Of a stretch of DNA of 64,000 nucleotides, positions 33,895-44,739 are shown piece after piece. This DNA comes from Alopecurus myosuroides. Lineage: Eukaryota; Streptophyta; Magnoliopsida; Poales; Poaceae. Both the position numbers and the translations under genes were made by a program. The notes beneath the pieces are model-generated. The model was not told where the DNA came from. It searched no databases and saw only the letters and a program-made list of their open reading frames with translations. Numbering within the stretch: the first letter of the stretch is position 1; each line of letters begins with the position of its first letter. The stretch is from contig CM054063.1 in assembly GCA_028641055.1 (NCBI GenBank), positions 176,128,697 through 176,192,696 on the forward strand, read 5' to 3'.

Positions 33895-36800
33895 CTAAGT
33901 ATAATACGGACGTAGCTGCGCCACGTTCCATGGTCTGTCTCTTTCTTGCATAGATGAAGTGGTATGAGCGGTGTCATTAACTGTAGCCGACTCTTCCCTT
34001 GCATCTACCAAGTAATATGATCCGTTATGCAGATTCCGGCTTATGATAAACGGTCCTTCCCATGGCGGTGATAATTTGTGTTTTCCTTCGTTTGACTGTA
34101 CCAGGCGCAGAACCAGGTCTCCTTCCTGGAAGACCCGGGTTTTCACACGCCGGCTATGATACCTCCGTAAACCTTGCTGATAAATGGCTGATCTCTCCAG
34201 GGCTTGTTCCCTTTGTTCTTCTAACATATCTACGGCATCCTGCCGTGTCTTTTCGTTCTCCACTTCGACGTAAGCTGATACTCGTGGTGAATCATGAATA
34301 ATATCACTTGGTAGTACTGCCTCCGCGCCATAGACCATGAAGAAGGGTGTCATTTGAGTGGACCTGTTAGGTGTAGTGTTGATGCCCCAAACCACAGAAG
34401 GAAGTTCTTCGACCCATGCGCCAGCGGCCCTGATACAAGGGACTCGCAATCATGGTTTTAATCCGCGAAGCAATTCTTGGTTTGCCCTCTTCACTTGTCC
34501 ATTGGCCTGCGGATGAGCCACTGATGCAACGTCAAGCCGGATTCCATTTTTGCCACAGAACTTCTCCATCTCACCAAGGGACATGTTGGTTCCATTGTCG
34601 GTAATTATGCTATGGGGATACCCGAACCGGTAGATAATCTTTTTCAAGAACTTGACTGCTGTAGCTGCTTCACAATTAGTAACTGGCATAACCTCAACCC
34701 ACTTGGTGAACTTATCAATAGCCACCAAAAGGTGTGTCTTCTTGCATGGTGACATATGAAAGGGGCCAACCATATCCATCCCCCAGACTGCGAACGGCCA
34801 AGTTAACGGGATGGTCCGTAATTCCATAGCCGGCACATGGGTTTGGCGAGCGTACCTTTGACATCCGTCACACCTTGCTACTAATCTTTCCGCATCCGCT
34901 AGAGCCGTCAGCCAGAAAAATCCGTGTCGGTAAGCCTTTGCCACAAGGGATCTTGTGGATGCATGATGCCCGCAATCGCCTTCATGGATTTCCTTGAGAA
35001 TCTGTCGGCCTTCTTCTGGTGCTACGCAGCGCAGAAAGACTCCTGCTGCGCTTCTCTTGTACAACTCCCCATTAATGATAGAATACCCCTTTGCTCTCCG
35101 CAAAATTTGCCTTGCTAACACCTCCTGTTGTGGTAACTCGCCTCATGACAGGTAGGCCAAAAACGGTTCTGTCCACTCGGGAATAGCGCGTATAGTGGCC
35201 ACGAGCTCCGTATCCGGGTCTTTACTTGCCAGCTCCTCCTCAGACTCGATTTTAACCGATGGTCGCCATAACTCGTCCAGGAACACGTTAGGTGGAACCG
35301 GCTCTCTGCGCGAGCCGAGTCTAGCAAGGGCGTCTGCTGCTTCATTCTTTCTTCTGCCTATATGCTCCACCTCATACCCGGAAAAGCATCCTGCAACCCT
35401 ATCAACCTCCCTGCGGTATGCTGCCATGGTTGCATCCTTTCTATCCCAAGTTCCTGACACCTGCTGTACCACAAGGTCCGAATCTCCAAAGCATCGTATC
35501 CTCTTGATGTTCATCTCCTTGGCTACCTTCAAGCCATGCAATAGGGCCTCATATTCGGCCACGTTGTTGGAACAGTCAAAGTGAATTTGTAGTACGTAAC
35601 TTAATTTATCTCCTTTGGGTGACGTTAGCACCACCGCAGCTCCTGATCCCTCATATTGCTTAGATCCATCGAAGTGCATGATCCATGATTCGGAGCTTGG
35701 AACCGTCGTAGTCATACCTGTATGTGTCCAGTCGTTAATGAAATCAACTAAAGCCTGAGATTTGATTGCTGACCTGGGCTCGTAACTGATGTGATAATCC
35801 CCCATTTCTATCGCTCATTTGGCTATTCTTCCAGTCGCATCCGAGTTCCTGATGATATCCGACATTGGTATTGAGCTAACCACCGTTATGGGGTGTTCCT
35901 GGAAATATGGCTTCAACTTCCTGCTGGCCATAAAGACCCCGAAAACCAGCTTTTGCCAATGCGGATAGCGCTGCTTTGCTTCCGACAATACCTCACTGAC
36001 ATAATAAACCGGCCTCTGAACTGGATAACCTTTCCCATCTTCTTTACGCTCCACAACCACTACTGCACTGACGGCTCGGGGGCCTGCTGCCACATACATC
36101 AACATAGGCTCTTTAGGACCCGGGGCCGCTAGTACTGGCGCTTCAGATAATTGCTTTTTTAGTGCCTCGAACGCCTCATCCGCCTCCTGATCCCATACGA
36201 ATTTATCTGACTTTCTCAAGAGCCGGTACAAGGGTATTGCCTGTTCTCCGAGTCTTGATATGAATCGGCTCAAGGCTGCCACGCAGCCCGTGAGTTTTTG
36301 AACGTGCTTCAAATTTTCCGGCTTTTTCAAATTTTGGATAGCTTTAATTTTATCCGGGTTGGCTTCAATTCCTCTCTCGGAGACGATAAAGCCGAGTAAC
36401 TTCCCGGCTGGAACTCCAAACACGCACTTTGTCGGGTTAAGCTTCATCTCGTACCTTCTCAAGTTCTTGAACGTTTCCTTTAGATCATCGATAAACGTCT
36501 CTGCCTTCCTAGTTTTGATAACCACATCATCCACATAAGCATGGACATTACGTCCGATTTGGTCCTCGAAGCACTTCTGAATACACCGTTGATAAGTTGC
36601 GCCAGCGTTCTTCAATCCAAATGTCATGGTTTTATAGCAAAAGGCCCCAAAAGGGGTTATAAACGATGTTTTCTCCCAATCCTCCCTCTTGAGCTTAATC
36701 TGATGATACCAAGAATATGCGTCCAGAAAGCATAATAGGTCACTTCCAGCTACTGCGTCTATAATCTGATCTATCCTTGGCAGTGCGAACGGATCCTTTG

Positions 36801-38150
36801 GGCAATGTTTGTTGAGACTCGTAAAATCAATGCACATCCTCCACTCATTGGTCTTTTTCATCACTAGAACTGGGTTTGCTAACCAATCCGGGTGAAATAC
36901 TTCCATAATAAAGCCGGCTGCCAATAGCCGAGCGATCTCTTCGCCTATAGCCTTCCTTCTTTCCTCATTCATTTTCCTCAAGCCCTGCTTCACGGGCCTG
37001 GACTTGGGATCTACATGCAAACTGTGCTCGGCCAGCTCTGTAGGGATACCCGGCATGTCGCTAGGTGTCCAGGCGAACACGTCTGCATTTGAACGAATAA
37101 ACTCCACAAGTGCCTTCTCCTGCTCTTTTCCCAAATTAGACCCTATGGTAAATTGCTTAGTGGAATCACCTTCAACAAAATCTATCTTCTTGGTGTCTTG
37201 TGCTGCCTTGAATTTTGCTCTCTCATCCTCAGTATTTGGCTTTTTCAGGGCTGTTCTATCATCCGGATTTACTTGAGACCGGTAATACTCGAGTTCTTCC
37301 TTTCTGCACGCTTGCTCGGCCATTACTGAATATCCTTCGTCACACTCAGCCGCTATATCCCGGTTCCCGTGCACGGTGATGGTCCGTTTAGGACCCGGTA
37401 TCTTTAGCTGCAGATATACATAACACGGCCTAGCCATGAATTTAGCATAAGCCGGTCTTCCGAACAGCGCGTGGTAAGGACTGGCAATTTGACCACCTCG
37501 AACGTGAGCCACTCAACTCGATAATTATCCGTCGATTCTCCGAAAGCAACCTCCAAGGTGATTTTTCCCTCGGGGCTCGCCGAGTGACCCGGCACGATCC
37601 CATGAAATACTGTCGAACTTTTCTGTAGCTGGGACTCTTTGAGACTCATGCGCAAGAAGGTTTCCCAATACAAGATGTTAATGCTACTTCCACCGTCCAT
37701 CAGGACCCTTTTCAGTTCGTAACCATTGACCTGTGGCGCAACCACCAATGCCAAGACTCCTGGGCGCTCTACTCTTTCCGGGTGATCTCTTCTGCTCCAC
37801 GTTACCTCTTGTTCCGCCCATCTCAGGTATCCCGGCACGGCTGATGAAACCGAGTTTACCGTTTGCTTTATTGTCTCTTTGTCCCTGCTAGAAGTTCCAG
37901 TAGTATGCACATGATATTGTCCCTTTAAATCAGGCGTACGTACCGTACCGATGAAGATGTTGATCTGGCCGATCGTCGCAGTAGATCCGGACTCGAGGTG
38001 ATCCGACTCTGGCCCCCAGCCGGAATCGTCCACCATCTTTTCTCCTTTGTGGTCGATGTAGATCTCGCTGATGACAAGATTCTCCATGTTTTTCCGAGCT
38101 TCTCCCGTGATGTAAACACCTTTGGACGCAGGCCCCACGGTGGGCGCCAA
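33895..38150 (-). pseudogene. Leader-protease-RT-dual RNase H-integrase region, inner element
   Basis: The reading frame begins beside the primer-binding site, runs through a 65-residue leader (KGVYITGEARKNMENLV) and passes directly into the protease region (HVHTTGTSSRDKE, VLMDGGSSINILY) with no gag. RT (CIDFTSLNKHCPKDPFAL, YVDD), degenerate native RNase H, intact archaeal-like RNase H (MHFDGSKQ, FGDSDLVV) and integrase (HHCC; MDMVGPF, TDNGTN) follow. Breaks: a 1-nt loss near 37483, TGA 35815-35817 (Trp in the outer copy), TGA 35143-35145 and TGA 34450-34452 (Arg in the outer copy). In integrase the last acidic site reads NGQVKRAN instead of NGQVERAN, so the third catalytic Glu is Lys. Not functional as it stands. 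Confidence 0.9.
38133..38150 (-). promoter_or_regulatory. Primer-binding site of the inner element
   Basis: TTGGCGCCCACCGTGGGG on the minus strand, starting one base inside the 5' LTR. It is the tRNA-primer site for minus-strand DNA synthesis in this lineage. The tRNA was not assigned. Confidence 0.8.
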
Positions 38151-38151
38151 C

Positions 38152-38628
38152 TGTCATGGGATAATCACGGCAGACGTTACCGGGGGTAACTGATCTTGGG
38201 GCAAGACGACACAGGCGTTTGGGAGAGGGTTTAGCTCAGAGGAAAACATGGTGGAAATCGATCCGGTAGCCGGCAATCAAAGTCGCCGAGTCTCCGATCT
38301 TAATATAATAACTCAATTCTAGGGTTACACTGGATGCTCGATGTCAAGCGGTACTACTAGGGTTCTTGGATCTCTATCAACTACTCCTAGGGGTCGGTTT
38401 ATAAAGCACCCGTACCCCCTGGCTTACCCTCCAAGGCGCACCCTGGATCCTACCCGGACACGGCGCACAAACCCTAACTTTCCTTCATAGTAACCCGCAA
38501 TCCGGGTTACTGGGCCTACAAGCTTGGGCCTTCCGAAAGTTTCTTTATCCTTAGCCGGATCCTGCGCAGCGTCCTTTGGGCCGGGTTATTCCTTGGAGTT
38601 GGCCTACCGGGTTATTATCCCTCCATCA
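38152..38628 (-). repeat. 5' LTR of the inner element
   Basis: Two visible differences from 28014-28490, both transitions. Followed by CGTAC (38629-38633). The internal TTTATAAAGC may be the TATA region, but strand is uncertain. Confidence 0.93.
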
Positions 38629-38633
38629 CGTAC

Positions 38634-38822
38634 CATGCCGATGAAGACGTTGATCTGGCCGATTGTCACGACAGATCCGGATTCGAGCAGATCCGACTCT
38701 GGCCCCCAGCCGGAGTCGTCCACCATCTTCTCTCCTTCGAGGTCGGTGTAGATCTCGCCGATGACAAGGTTCTACATGTTCTTCCGAGCTTCTCCCGTGA
38801 TGTAAACACCCTTGGACGTAGG
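38634..38822 (-). pseudogene. Gag leader of the outer element
   Basis: This 5' part of the outer gag frame (KGVYITGEARKNM, then TAG, then GEKMVDDSGWGPESDLLE) is separated from the rest of gag at 28008 by the inner insertion. The frames on both sides join through the CGTAC target site. The TAG replaces a Glu codon of the inner copy. Confidence 0.7.
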
Positions 38823-38840
38823 CCCCACGGTGGGCGCCAA
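38823..38840 (-). promoter_or_regulatory. Primer-binding site of the outer element
   Basis: TTGGCGCCCACCGTGGGG on the minus strand beside the 5' LTR; identical to the inner element. Confidence 0.8.
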
Positions 38841-38841
38841 C

Positions 38842-39316
38842 TGTCGTGGGATAATCACGGCAGACGTTACCGGGGGTAACTTATCTTGGGGCAAATCGAC
38901 TCTGGTGTTTGGGAGAGGGTTTAGCTCAAGGGAAAACATGATGATATGCGATCTGGTAGCCGGCAATCAAGTCGCCGAGTCTCCGATCTAGATATATTAA
39001 CTCAACTCTCGTGTTACACTGGATACTCGATACCTAGCGATATTGCTCGAACTCTTGGATCTCTCTCGTCTAACCCTAGGGGCCGACTTATATAATATCC
39101 TGACCCCCTGGCCTACTCTCCAAGGTGCACTCTGAATCCTACCCGGACACTGCTTACAAACACTAAACTTCCTTATCGAAACCCACAATCCGGCCTACGA
39201 GGCCTACGTTCTTGGGCCTTCTAGAAACTCCTTTATCTTAAGCCGGGTCTTGTGCATCGTCCATTGGGCCGAGTTACTCCTTGGCGTTGGCCTACTGGGT
39301 TATCATCCCTCCATCA
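38842..39316 (-). repeat. 5' LTR of the outer element
   Basis: 475 bp, pairs with 15506-15980 with 11 visible substitutions and no length change. Followed by the GGTTC target duplication. Confidence 0.93.
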
Positions 39317-39500
39317 GGTTCGCTCCTAGGGAGTTGACGGCCTTCACAGCAGCGGTGCAATCTGACTCCAGCAGTCCAACTTCGACGGATTTGGTTCCAG
39401 GCCGATGCCGATTTGGAGGCCCGTCAGGCCGTCAGTATAGCCACCGCTTCAGCCTCTTGAGCATCCAATAGATTTTGATGTTACGACTAATGGCGGTGAT
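39317..39500 (-). pseudogene. RNase H-like (RVT_3 type) fragment at the outer insertion site
   Basis: On the minus strand a short stretch reads LLESDCTAAVKAVNSLGAN, which resembles the plant RNase H-like domain found in LINE-derived and related proteins (typical form: L-E-x-D-C-x-x-A-V-x-A-V-N). An upstream AQEAEAVA match lies in another frame, so it is decayed. The outer retrotransposon inserted within it. Short and degraded, so only tentative. Confidence 0.4.
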
Positions 39501-39628
39501 TTCTTCGCCCCGATGGTCGCAAGCCATGGGCGCTAAGGCGACGTCAACATTAATTTAATATTTTCATCCTAAAATAGAGCAATACCAACACCTTCTCATT
39601 TGGCATCATGCATAATGCAATATTTAAT

Positions 39629-40285
39629 TCATGTCCACCATGTGATATGATGCCAACCAAACTTTGAACACCTCATATGTGCGTTGTCCCCCAACAAAAA
39701 ATGCTCAAAACGACTCGTCCAGGTAAGCGGGTCTTCCTTTCCATCAAACATAGGAAAATTCAATTTATGGTAGGAAGGACCTCCTGTCGTCTCTGTGATG
39801 TTGGAGGTGGGAAGGGCAGGCCAGAAATTTGGAAATCTCAGTTGTTTCTGTTGCAGTGTGCACGACAGAAAACCCGTTGGACGCGGATGTGGTGCATAGG
39901 TCCTTGTTGAGTGTGATGCTCCTGCAGCGAACCGCGGCGCTATCGACATTTTTTTCTACAAGAAAGGTAACAGTTACGAGAATTGCGGCAGATTCATTAG
40001 AGGCAGCCCCATCGAGGTGGTGAGTGTATCTGCAACCTCTGCGACCATGAGAGTTGCTGCAACACCGGATGAGGCAAGCGGCTGGAGATCTGCCGGTTTC
40101 ATTATGAGGCTGTCACCGATCGCCTTCTCCTCCAAGGCCTTGACACGGATATCAAGGGCTGCAAATCCCTCCTCCATCTTTTTGAGGACAACCTCGTGCA
40201 TTGCAGCGATGGATGTAGCTATGTCACTATCGGTTGCTTGCTTCTTGTTGTCATCAGAAGCCATGGTGGTCGGCTCTGATACCAA
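39629..40285 (-). pseudogene. Truncated Ty3/gypsy gag remnant
   Basis: Minus-strand frames from the ATG at 40264 give an N-terminal gag with a coiled-coil (VLKKMEEGFAALDIRVKALEEKA). After a frame change comes the gag core start YHKLNFPMFDGKEDPLTW and, in a third frame, VWLASYHM. It stops there; no protease or pol follows. It belongs with the LTR and tRNA-Met-type primer site just upstream. Confidence 0.65.
40272..40284 (-). promoter_or_regulatory. Primer-binding site, initiator tRNA-Met type
   Basis: TGGTATCAGAGCC on the minus strand, 3 bp from the LTR end: the common complement of plant initiator tRNA-Met. Confidence 0.75.
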
Positions 40286-40287
40286 GA

Positions 40288-40620
40288 TGTTGTGAGTGCG
40301 TCTGCTACGTAGATTATAGGGATGGTTTATTGGTAGACATGAGCGTCGTCTGCGTGTAGGTGTTGTGACTGGCGAGTTTGAGTAGATAACAGAAGTAGAT
40401 GAGAGAAGTTAGAGGGTAGGGATTATCAATTGAAAGATGGAGGTTTGCTTCTGCTTGACCAAAAGACGTGTGATTACACATCCTCTTATAGGAGGACCAA
40501 CACCAGGAGGCCTGATGCAAACCTAATAGGACTAGGAGTAGTACTCAATTAGGACTCTTCTTTGACTATGTGACCTTGACTCTAATTATGGAAGCTATAT
40601 ATACTACTAACGGCACAACA
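40288..40620 (-). repeat. Single LTR of a truncated gypsy element
   Basis: 333 bp bounded by the inverted ends TGTTGTG (40288) and CACAACA (40620), with the primer-binding site adjoining on the gag side. No partner LTR is in the window. Confidence 0.65.
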
Positions 40621-40810
40621 TTGAACGTCTCCGATCTCTCTCTCTTTCATGGATATCCATGTGATGAGAATGATCACAAGGTCTGGACGACTCTTTCCCA
40701 AGGGGGAGATGATGCAGTGCAACCCTTTACCCAACATCAACAAGTATTGCAATTGGTCCTATGACGAGCCCACGCAAAGGCTATACATGATAAGGTGAAC
40801 TCGCTCCTAT
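40621..40810 (+). pseudogene. Gypsy pol C-terminal remnant
   Basis: The plus strand around 40755-40805 resembles the very end of grass gypsy polyproteins (GPMTR-x-K-A followed by DKVNSLL-like codons) but has stops. Too short to place. Confidence 0.3.
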
Positions 40811-41604
40811 TCCTCTAAAAATTTGATGTTTCGCTGAACGGCTCGCCAGCTCAAGCGGATACCTTGTACATACTCAGGTATGACCCCTAAAAGGGTACCC
40901 AAGATGATGCCAAGGATGCCAAAGAAGATGAACATACATATGTGTAGAAGAAGAAGAGAAAGGGGCAGCCAGGATGGCCGGCCATCAGATCGGGACAAGT
41001 CTCATCCACCCACCAAACTGGTCATAGGACCGGCTGGTTCGGTAACCCGAACTGGTCTTGTTTGCACACCCCGTCAGACTGGCTACTGGACCGGGACCCC
41101 GACTAGACCGGCCTTCATATTGGATGCTCGAGAAGCAACCATGGTCTTGTTCGCCAGCACCCGGCCAGACCAGCCTACCAGACCGGGTACCCGGTCTAGA
41201 CCGGCCTCGCAACTTCCTACGCGCAGATCTGGGCCTCTGGCCTTGTATCCACCTACCCATTCGTCCTCCTCGCGTCGAGATTTTCAAAACTAGATACTAT
41301 ATCGACAAGTTTCGAGAAACTTTCTTTTTTCGTACTTTATACTCCCTGTTCTATACAGTTTGTATTTTCAGTAGCAGTTTATACATCCAGCAGTAGTTTA
41401 TACCAATGCTCGTGCCTCGATTTTTTTACGGCTCGGCTTCTCCTCGATAACCATTTATAAAGATCTGGAAGGGGATACATAGGTCGTTGTGCGCATTGGT
41501 CGAAGCGTGTATTGGTCGTAATGCGTGCTACGGTTCGACGTTGCCTCGTGCTACCGCTCGGCTTCGCCTCGAAGAAATTGCCTACGGCGCTTCATCTAAA
41601 AAGT
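40811..41604. other. Unassigned stretch
   Basis: No gene supported. CCGG-rich segments at 41020-41215 repeat GACCGG/CCGGTC words. A GTTTCGAGAAACTTTC word at 41309 recurs inverted near 41900, which may mark an old element enclosing the minisatellite. Confidence 0.35.
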
Positions 41605-41895
41605 ACACACATCCGCCTGGGTGTATGTCGGTCCTGCACCTAGATATACAACCGCCTGGGTGTACATCCACCTGGATGTATATCGGCTCTGCACCTGGAT
41701 GTACAACCGCATGAGTGTACATCCGCCCGCCCGCGTGTACGTCGGTTCTACACCTGGATGTACAACCGCCTGGACGTACACCCCTGGTGCACGTGGATGT
41801 ACGCCAGCACTGCACTTGGGACGTACTTCGGTCACTGGACCTAGGCGTACATCTGTGTGTAACTGGATGTACATCCGTGTTGATTCTGGGTGTAC
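41605..41895. repeat. Degenerate minisatellite
   Basis: Imperfect units built on CACCTGGATGTACAACCGC and CTGGGTGTACATC, spaced about 40-60 bp, recur at least five times. Open frames across it on both strands are by-products of the repeat. Confidence 0.75.
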
Positions 41896-43115
41896 AATAA
41901 AGTTTCTCGAAATCTATCAACATGAGATTTATTTTTGAAGATCTCAGCGCGAGGATCTCAAATATGAAAACGGTACGTAATTCCGAAATACGTTTCTCGA
42001 GATATTTCATTTTGAAAAAACGAATACTGAAATAAATGCGTGTCCATCCATCCACGTCCCTGGTGAGAAGGAAAAAATCCCACCAAAACTCTCTCGTGCT
42101 GCCACTTGTCATGCATGCAAGCACTCGTGGGAGGCTAGGAGGAATGAGAAGGCGACACTTGTCGCAAGCACAACGAACGTGGGTGCCCTTCCGAAAGTGT
42201 TCCCTTTTTCTAGTGATTTCCCCTAAGGTCATATGAGATCTAGGGTTATACATGAATTTGAGTTTATTTGTGAGATTAGCTCCTACCACCCCTCTCGAAG
42301 AGACAAATTTATTGCGTATTTTGGATTGTATCAAGACCCCTTTGCTATTCCTACTCCTTTTCCTTGGAATTCTAGTATACTAGTACCAATCTTTCTCTTT
42401 GAAGTTCTACTGGTTCGGTGAACCGGCCAGAAGGGTAATCAGTTTCAACAAGAGTAAGGTGCGTTTGATACCTGAGATTCGGGGGCTACCCGTGGGGTTT
42501 GTTACCGGGAGAAATTGTTGAATAGGCCTTGCTAGTTATCTCTCATGTTTCCTTGTTCTATTTTCTTCCGTATTAATTGTTCTTCATGTTCTTATCGTTC
42601 TTCGTGTTCATTCCCGTGACCATCGTAATCCGTGAAGATCGGGCATCCCTTGGTATGCACCGACATCATCTGTGCTCGTCCACACCGTTGTGGGGAGTGC
42701 TCCTCCGCCTTTTCCGTAGGGGTGTGGTCGATTCGGATGAGGAGCGAGGGAAGGCGGGAACAATGGAGTTGAAGGCGTGCGACGTAGCTCGATGACAGGT
42801 GCCGTCAGTCTGTACTCAACCAAGATGTCGTGGGACGTGCTCTTCATTCGCCTTCATTCAACAAGCCCTAAGACCTTCCTTAATGCGGAGCCGTTTCTTA
42901 AGTGTCACGTCATCTTGTGTGAGCTAAGCCATGGTCCATCGTTTCTGAGCCATGAATGCATAACAAATGATGTTTAGATTCTTTGCAACGGATGGAACAA
43001 GTGAAGTGAGAGAGATGGGTGAAAAACTGATGAAGCCATACACACTTGGCCACACGGGATGGTTTAGTTATAACTTTTTCTTGGTTTGTGGGACAAGAGC
43101 GATCGTCTCTCTCAG
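41896..43115. other. Unassigned stretch
   Basis: No gene or repeat ends I can support. It is mixed in composition and resembles old retrotransposon debris. Short frames at 42036-42236 and 42577-42847 carry no domain. Confidence 0.35.
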
Positions 43116-43495
43116 GCCTTCCGTAATGCATTCTATCTTAGCGCTCTATTCTAGGTAGAAGAAAATTTTAAGAAACGACCACCCTAATGCATTGTATCTT
43201 ATATATTGTATCTAAATCAAGTAGTATTTAATGATTTTGGCCTAATACTTGCTTCTGATTGGCCTATCAATCTTTTTTGCCTATGATCTCGTGCAAGAGT
43301 TGTATTTTATATAAGATACAACTACAATCTGTTTCATCATTAAATATGGTGCCATGTAAGCAAATTGCCTATGATCCCGCGCTAAGATAACACCATTACG
43401 GAAGGCCTCATATTAAATTCTCTCTCCACGTCATCTTTTTTCATACATGGCATCTCTAAGATACGGCCGAGTCACCGCATTACGGAAGGCCTAAT
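43116..43495. mobile_element. MITE-like inverted-repeat element (candidate)
   Basis: AGGCCTTCCGTAATGC at 43116 pairs with GCATTACGGAAGGCCT ending near 43491. A third, inverted copy (CATTACGGAAGGCCT) lies near 43395 and shares ATCTTAGCGC with the left end. The interior is AT-rich and non-coding. It may be one element with a rearranged right arm or two overlapping elements. No clear target duplication. Confidence 0.45.
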
Positions 43496-44560
43496 AGTCG
43501 TTATCTAGGGAAGACTCCTAGACTGAAAAAAATTATAATAAGCCCCAATAATCATCATGCTGGTAGGATATACTTGTGTGAACACTCAGATATATTGACT
43601 TAGAACAATTCCAACACTAGGTTCATTGTCATGTTAACGATTTTATCCTCATATAATACCCCCTTGGTCTCTTTTATATGGCATGGATTATTTTCACAGT
43701 GATCGCACGTTGATAGGCACAATTCTCCTCCGGGCAGGATTTTTAGGATCTTCTTCAAGTTGGGCTCTCCCGAATCGCTGGTGCACTCTTTGGGTGCACG
43801 TGTCGGAGAACCAATCCAACTTTGTTTATTTGGTCCGCTGAATCGATAGCCTGACACTCTCGGTGTGGCACGTTTCGGAGAACCAATCCAACTGTGGGCG
43901 TGATGATTGCTATACGTACGACGATTTGCGTCCGATTCCCGTACGATCCTAGCTAGCGAGTTTGTGAGACGCGAGACAACATGCGGTTTGGCTTTGGGCT
44001 GGGACGGTCTCCTGTTGGTAGGGCCCATCTCTCAAATGACACAGTTTTAGACTTTTTTCCTTAACCCGTGGCTAATGCTTGCACCGAGTGCTCTAGCCGT
44101 GTAGTCATTGCTACGGCGATCCGTGTAAGAGGATTTCACCAAGGTGAGTTGTGAGAGTGGAGATATTTGCCTCTTGGGCACGAGTGATCTGCTAATTAAA
44201 ATATCCTAGTCGAAAATCATATGTACGAGTTAAAAAAAATTAGAAACAATTGCTGATGTAGCCAATGATATATCTCTAAAGCGCAAAAAAATAATTTCAA
44301 ATAATTTGTATTCTGAACTACACAAATATGATTTAATTAAAGAGCTGAGTATGTCTATTTTCAAATATCAATATTTTATCAGATTTTCATTTTTGTGCAA
44401 CCCATAATACCGTGCATTTAAAATTTGACATTTTGCACTTTTGTGGATAGATCATTCGTTACATCCGGATTCTTTCAGAATTTTTTGAAACTCATATATA
44501 TAGTTTCTATTTTTTTTAAATGATGGAAGCATTGGAACTCGGGAGAAAAAAACACTTTCC
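43496..44560. other. Unassigned stretch
   Basis: A 142-codon minus-strand frame (44028-43600) has no recognisable domain and contains a small internal duplication (GGAGAACCAATCCAACT at 43806 and 43881). I do not call it a gene. The rest is AT-rich. Confidence 0.4.
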
Positions 44561-44739
44561 CGGTTAGTCATCACTACCAAATTTATTTGGCATTACGAGC
44601 GATCGAAAACGCTCGACAAAGGCCAGAATCCGCTCAGTAAATTGTATGCTATGCGTGGCACCGAGAATATGGTGCTCGACATTCTTTTGGTCGGCATGTG
44701 TGGAAGTATCCGGTTCTGCACCACCTCGCCCCACATGTA

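Larger units (their letters stand above)
28014..38628 (-). mobile_element. Inner Tat-lineage Ty3/gypsy element lacking gag
   Basis: Two 477-bp LTRs (28014-28490, 38152-38628) are flanked by CGTAC at 28009-28013 and 38629-38633. Primer-binding site at 38133-38150, next to the right LTR on -. The LTRs differ at only 2 sites by eye (0.4%; roughly 0.16 million years at 1.3e-8 per site per year), so this insertion is younger than the outer one, as nesting requires. It shares all genes with the outer element except that about 2.5 kb of gag is missing: the leader is joined to the protease region near 37925. Pol has three stops and one frame slip. Confidence 0.93.
15506..39316 (-). mobile_element. 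Outer Tat-lineage Ty3/gypsy LTR retrotransposon, split by an inner copy
   Basis: Two 475-bp LTRs (15506-15980, 38842-39316) are flanked by GGTTC at 15501-15505 and 39317-39321. The primer-binding site TTGGCGCCCACCGTGGGG sits next to the right LTR on the minus strand and a purine-rich CTGGGGAC tract next to the left LTR, so the element runs on -. Removing the inner element (28014-38628) and one CGTAC leaves 13,191 bp. Gag, protease, RT, two RNase H domains and integrase are on -; a spliced antisense gene lies on + behind the 3' LTR. By eye the LTRs differ at 11 positions (2.3%). At an assumed 1.3e-8 per site per year this is roughly 0.9 million years. All genes are broken. Confidence 0.93.

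Noticed and set aside
41309..41920. GTTTCGAGAAACTTT-like words in opposite orientation as ends of an element
   Set aside because: Short, partly self-complementary, and no target duplication.
41582..42334. 250-codon minus-strand frame across the minisatellite
   Set aside because: Half of it is translated tandem repeat and the rest has no recognisable domain.
43600..44028. 142-codon minus-strand frame
   Set aside because: No domain, biased composition and an internal duplication; AT-rich flanks; not enough to call a gene.
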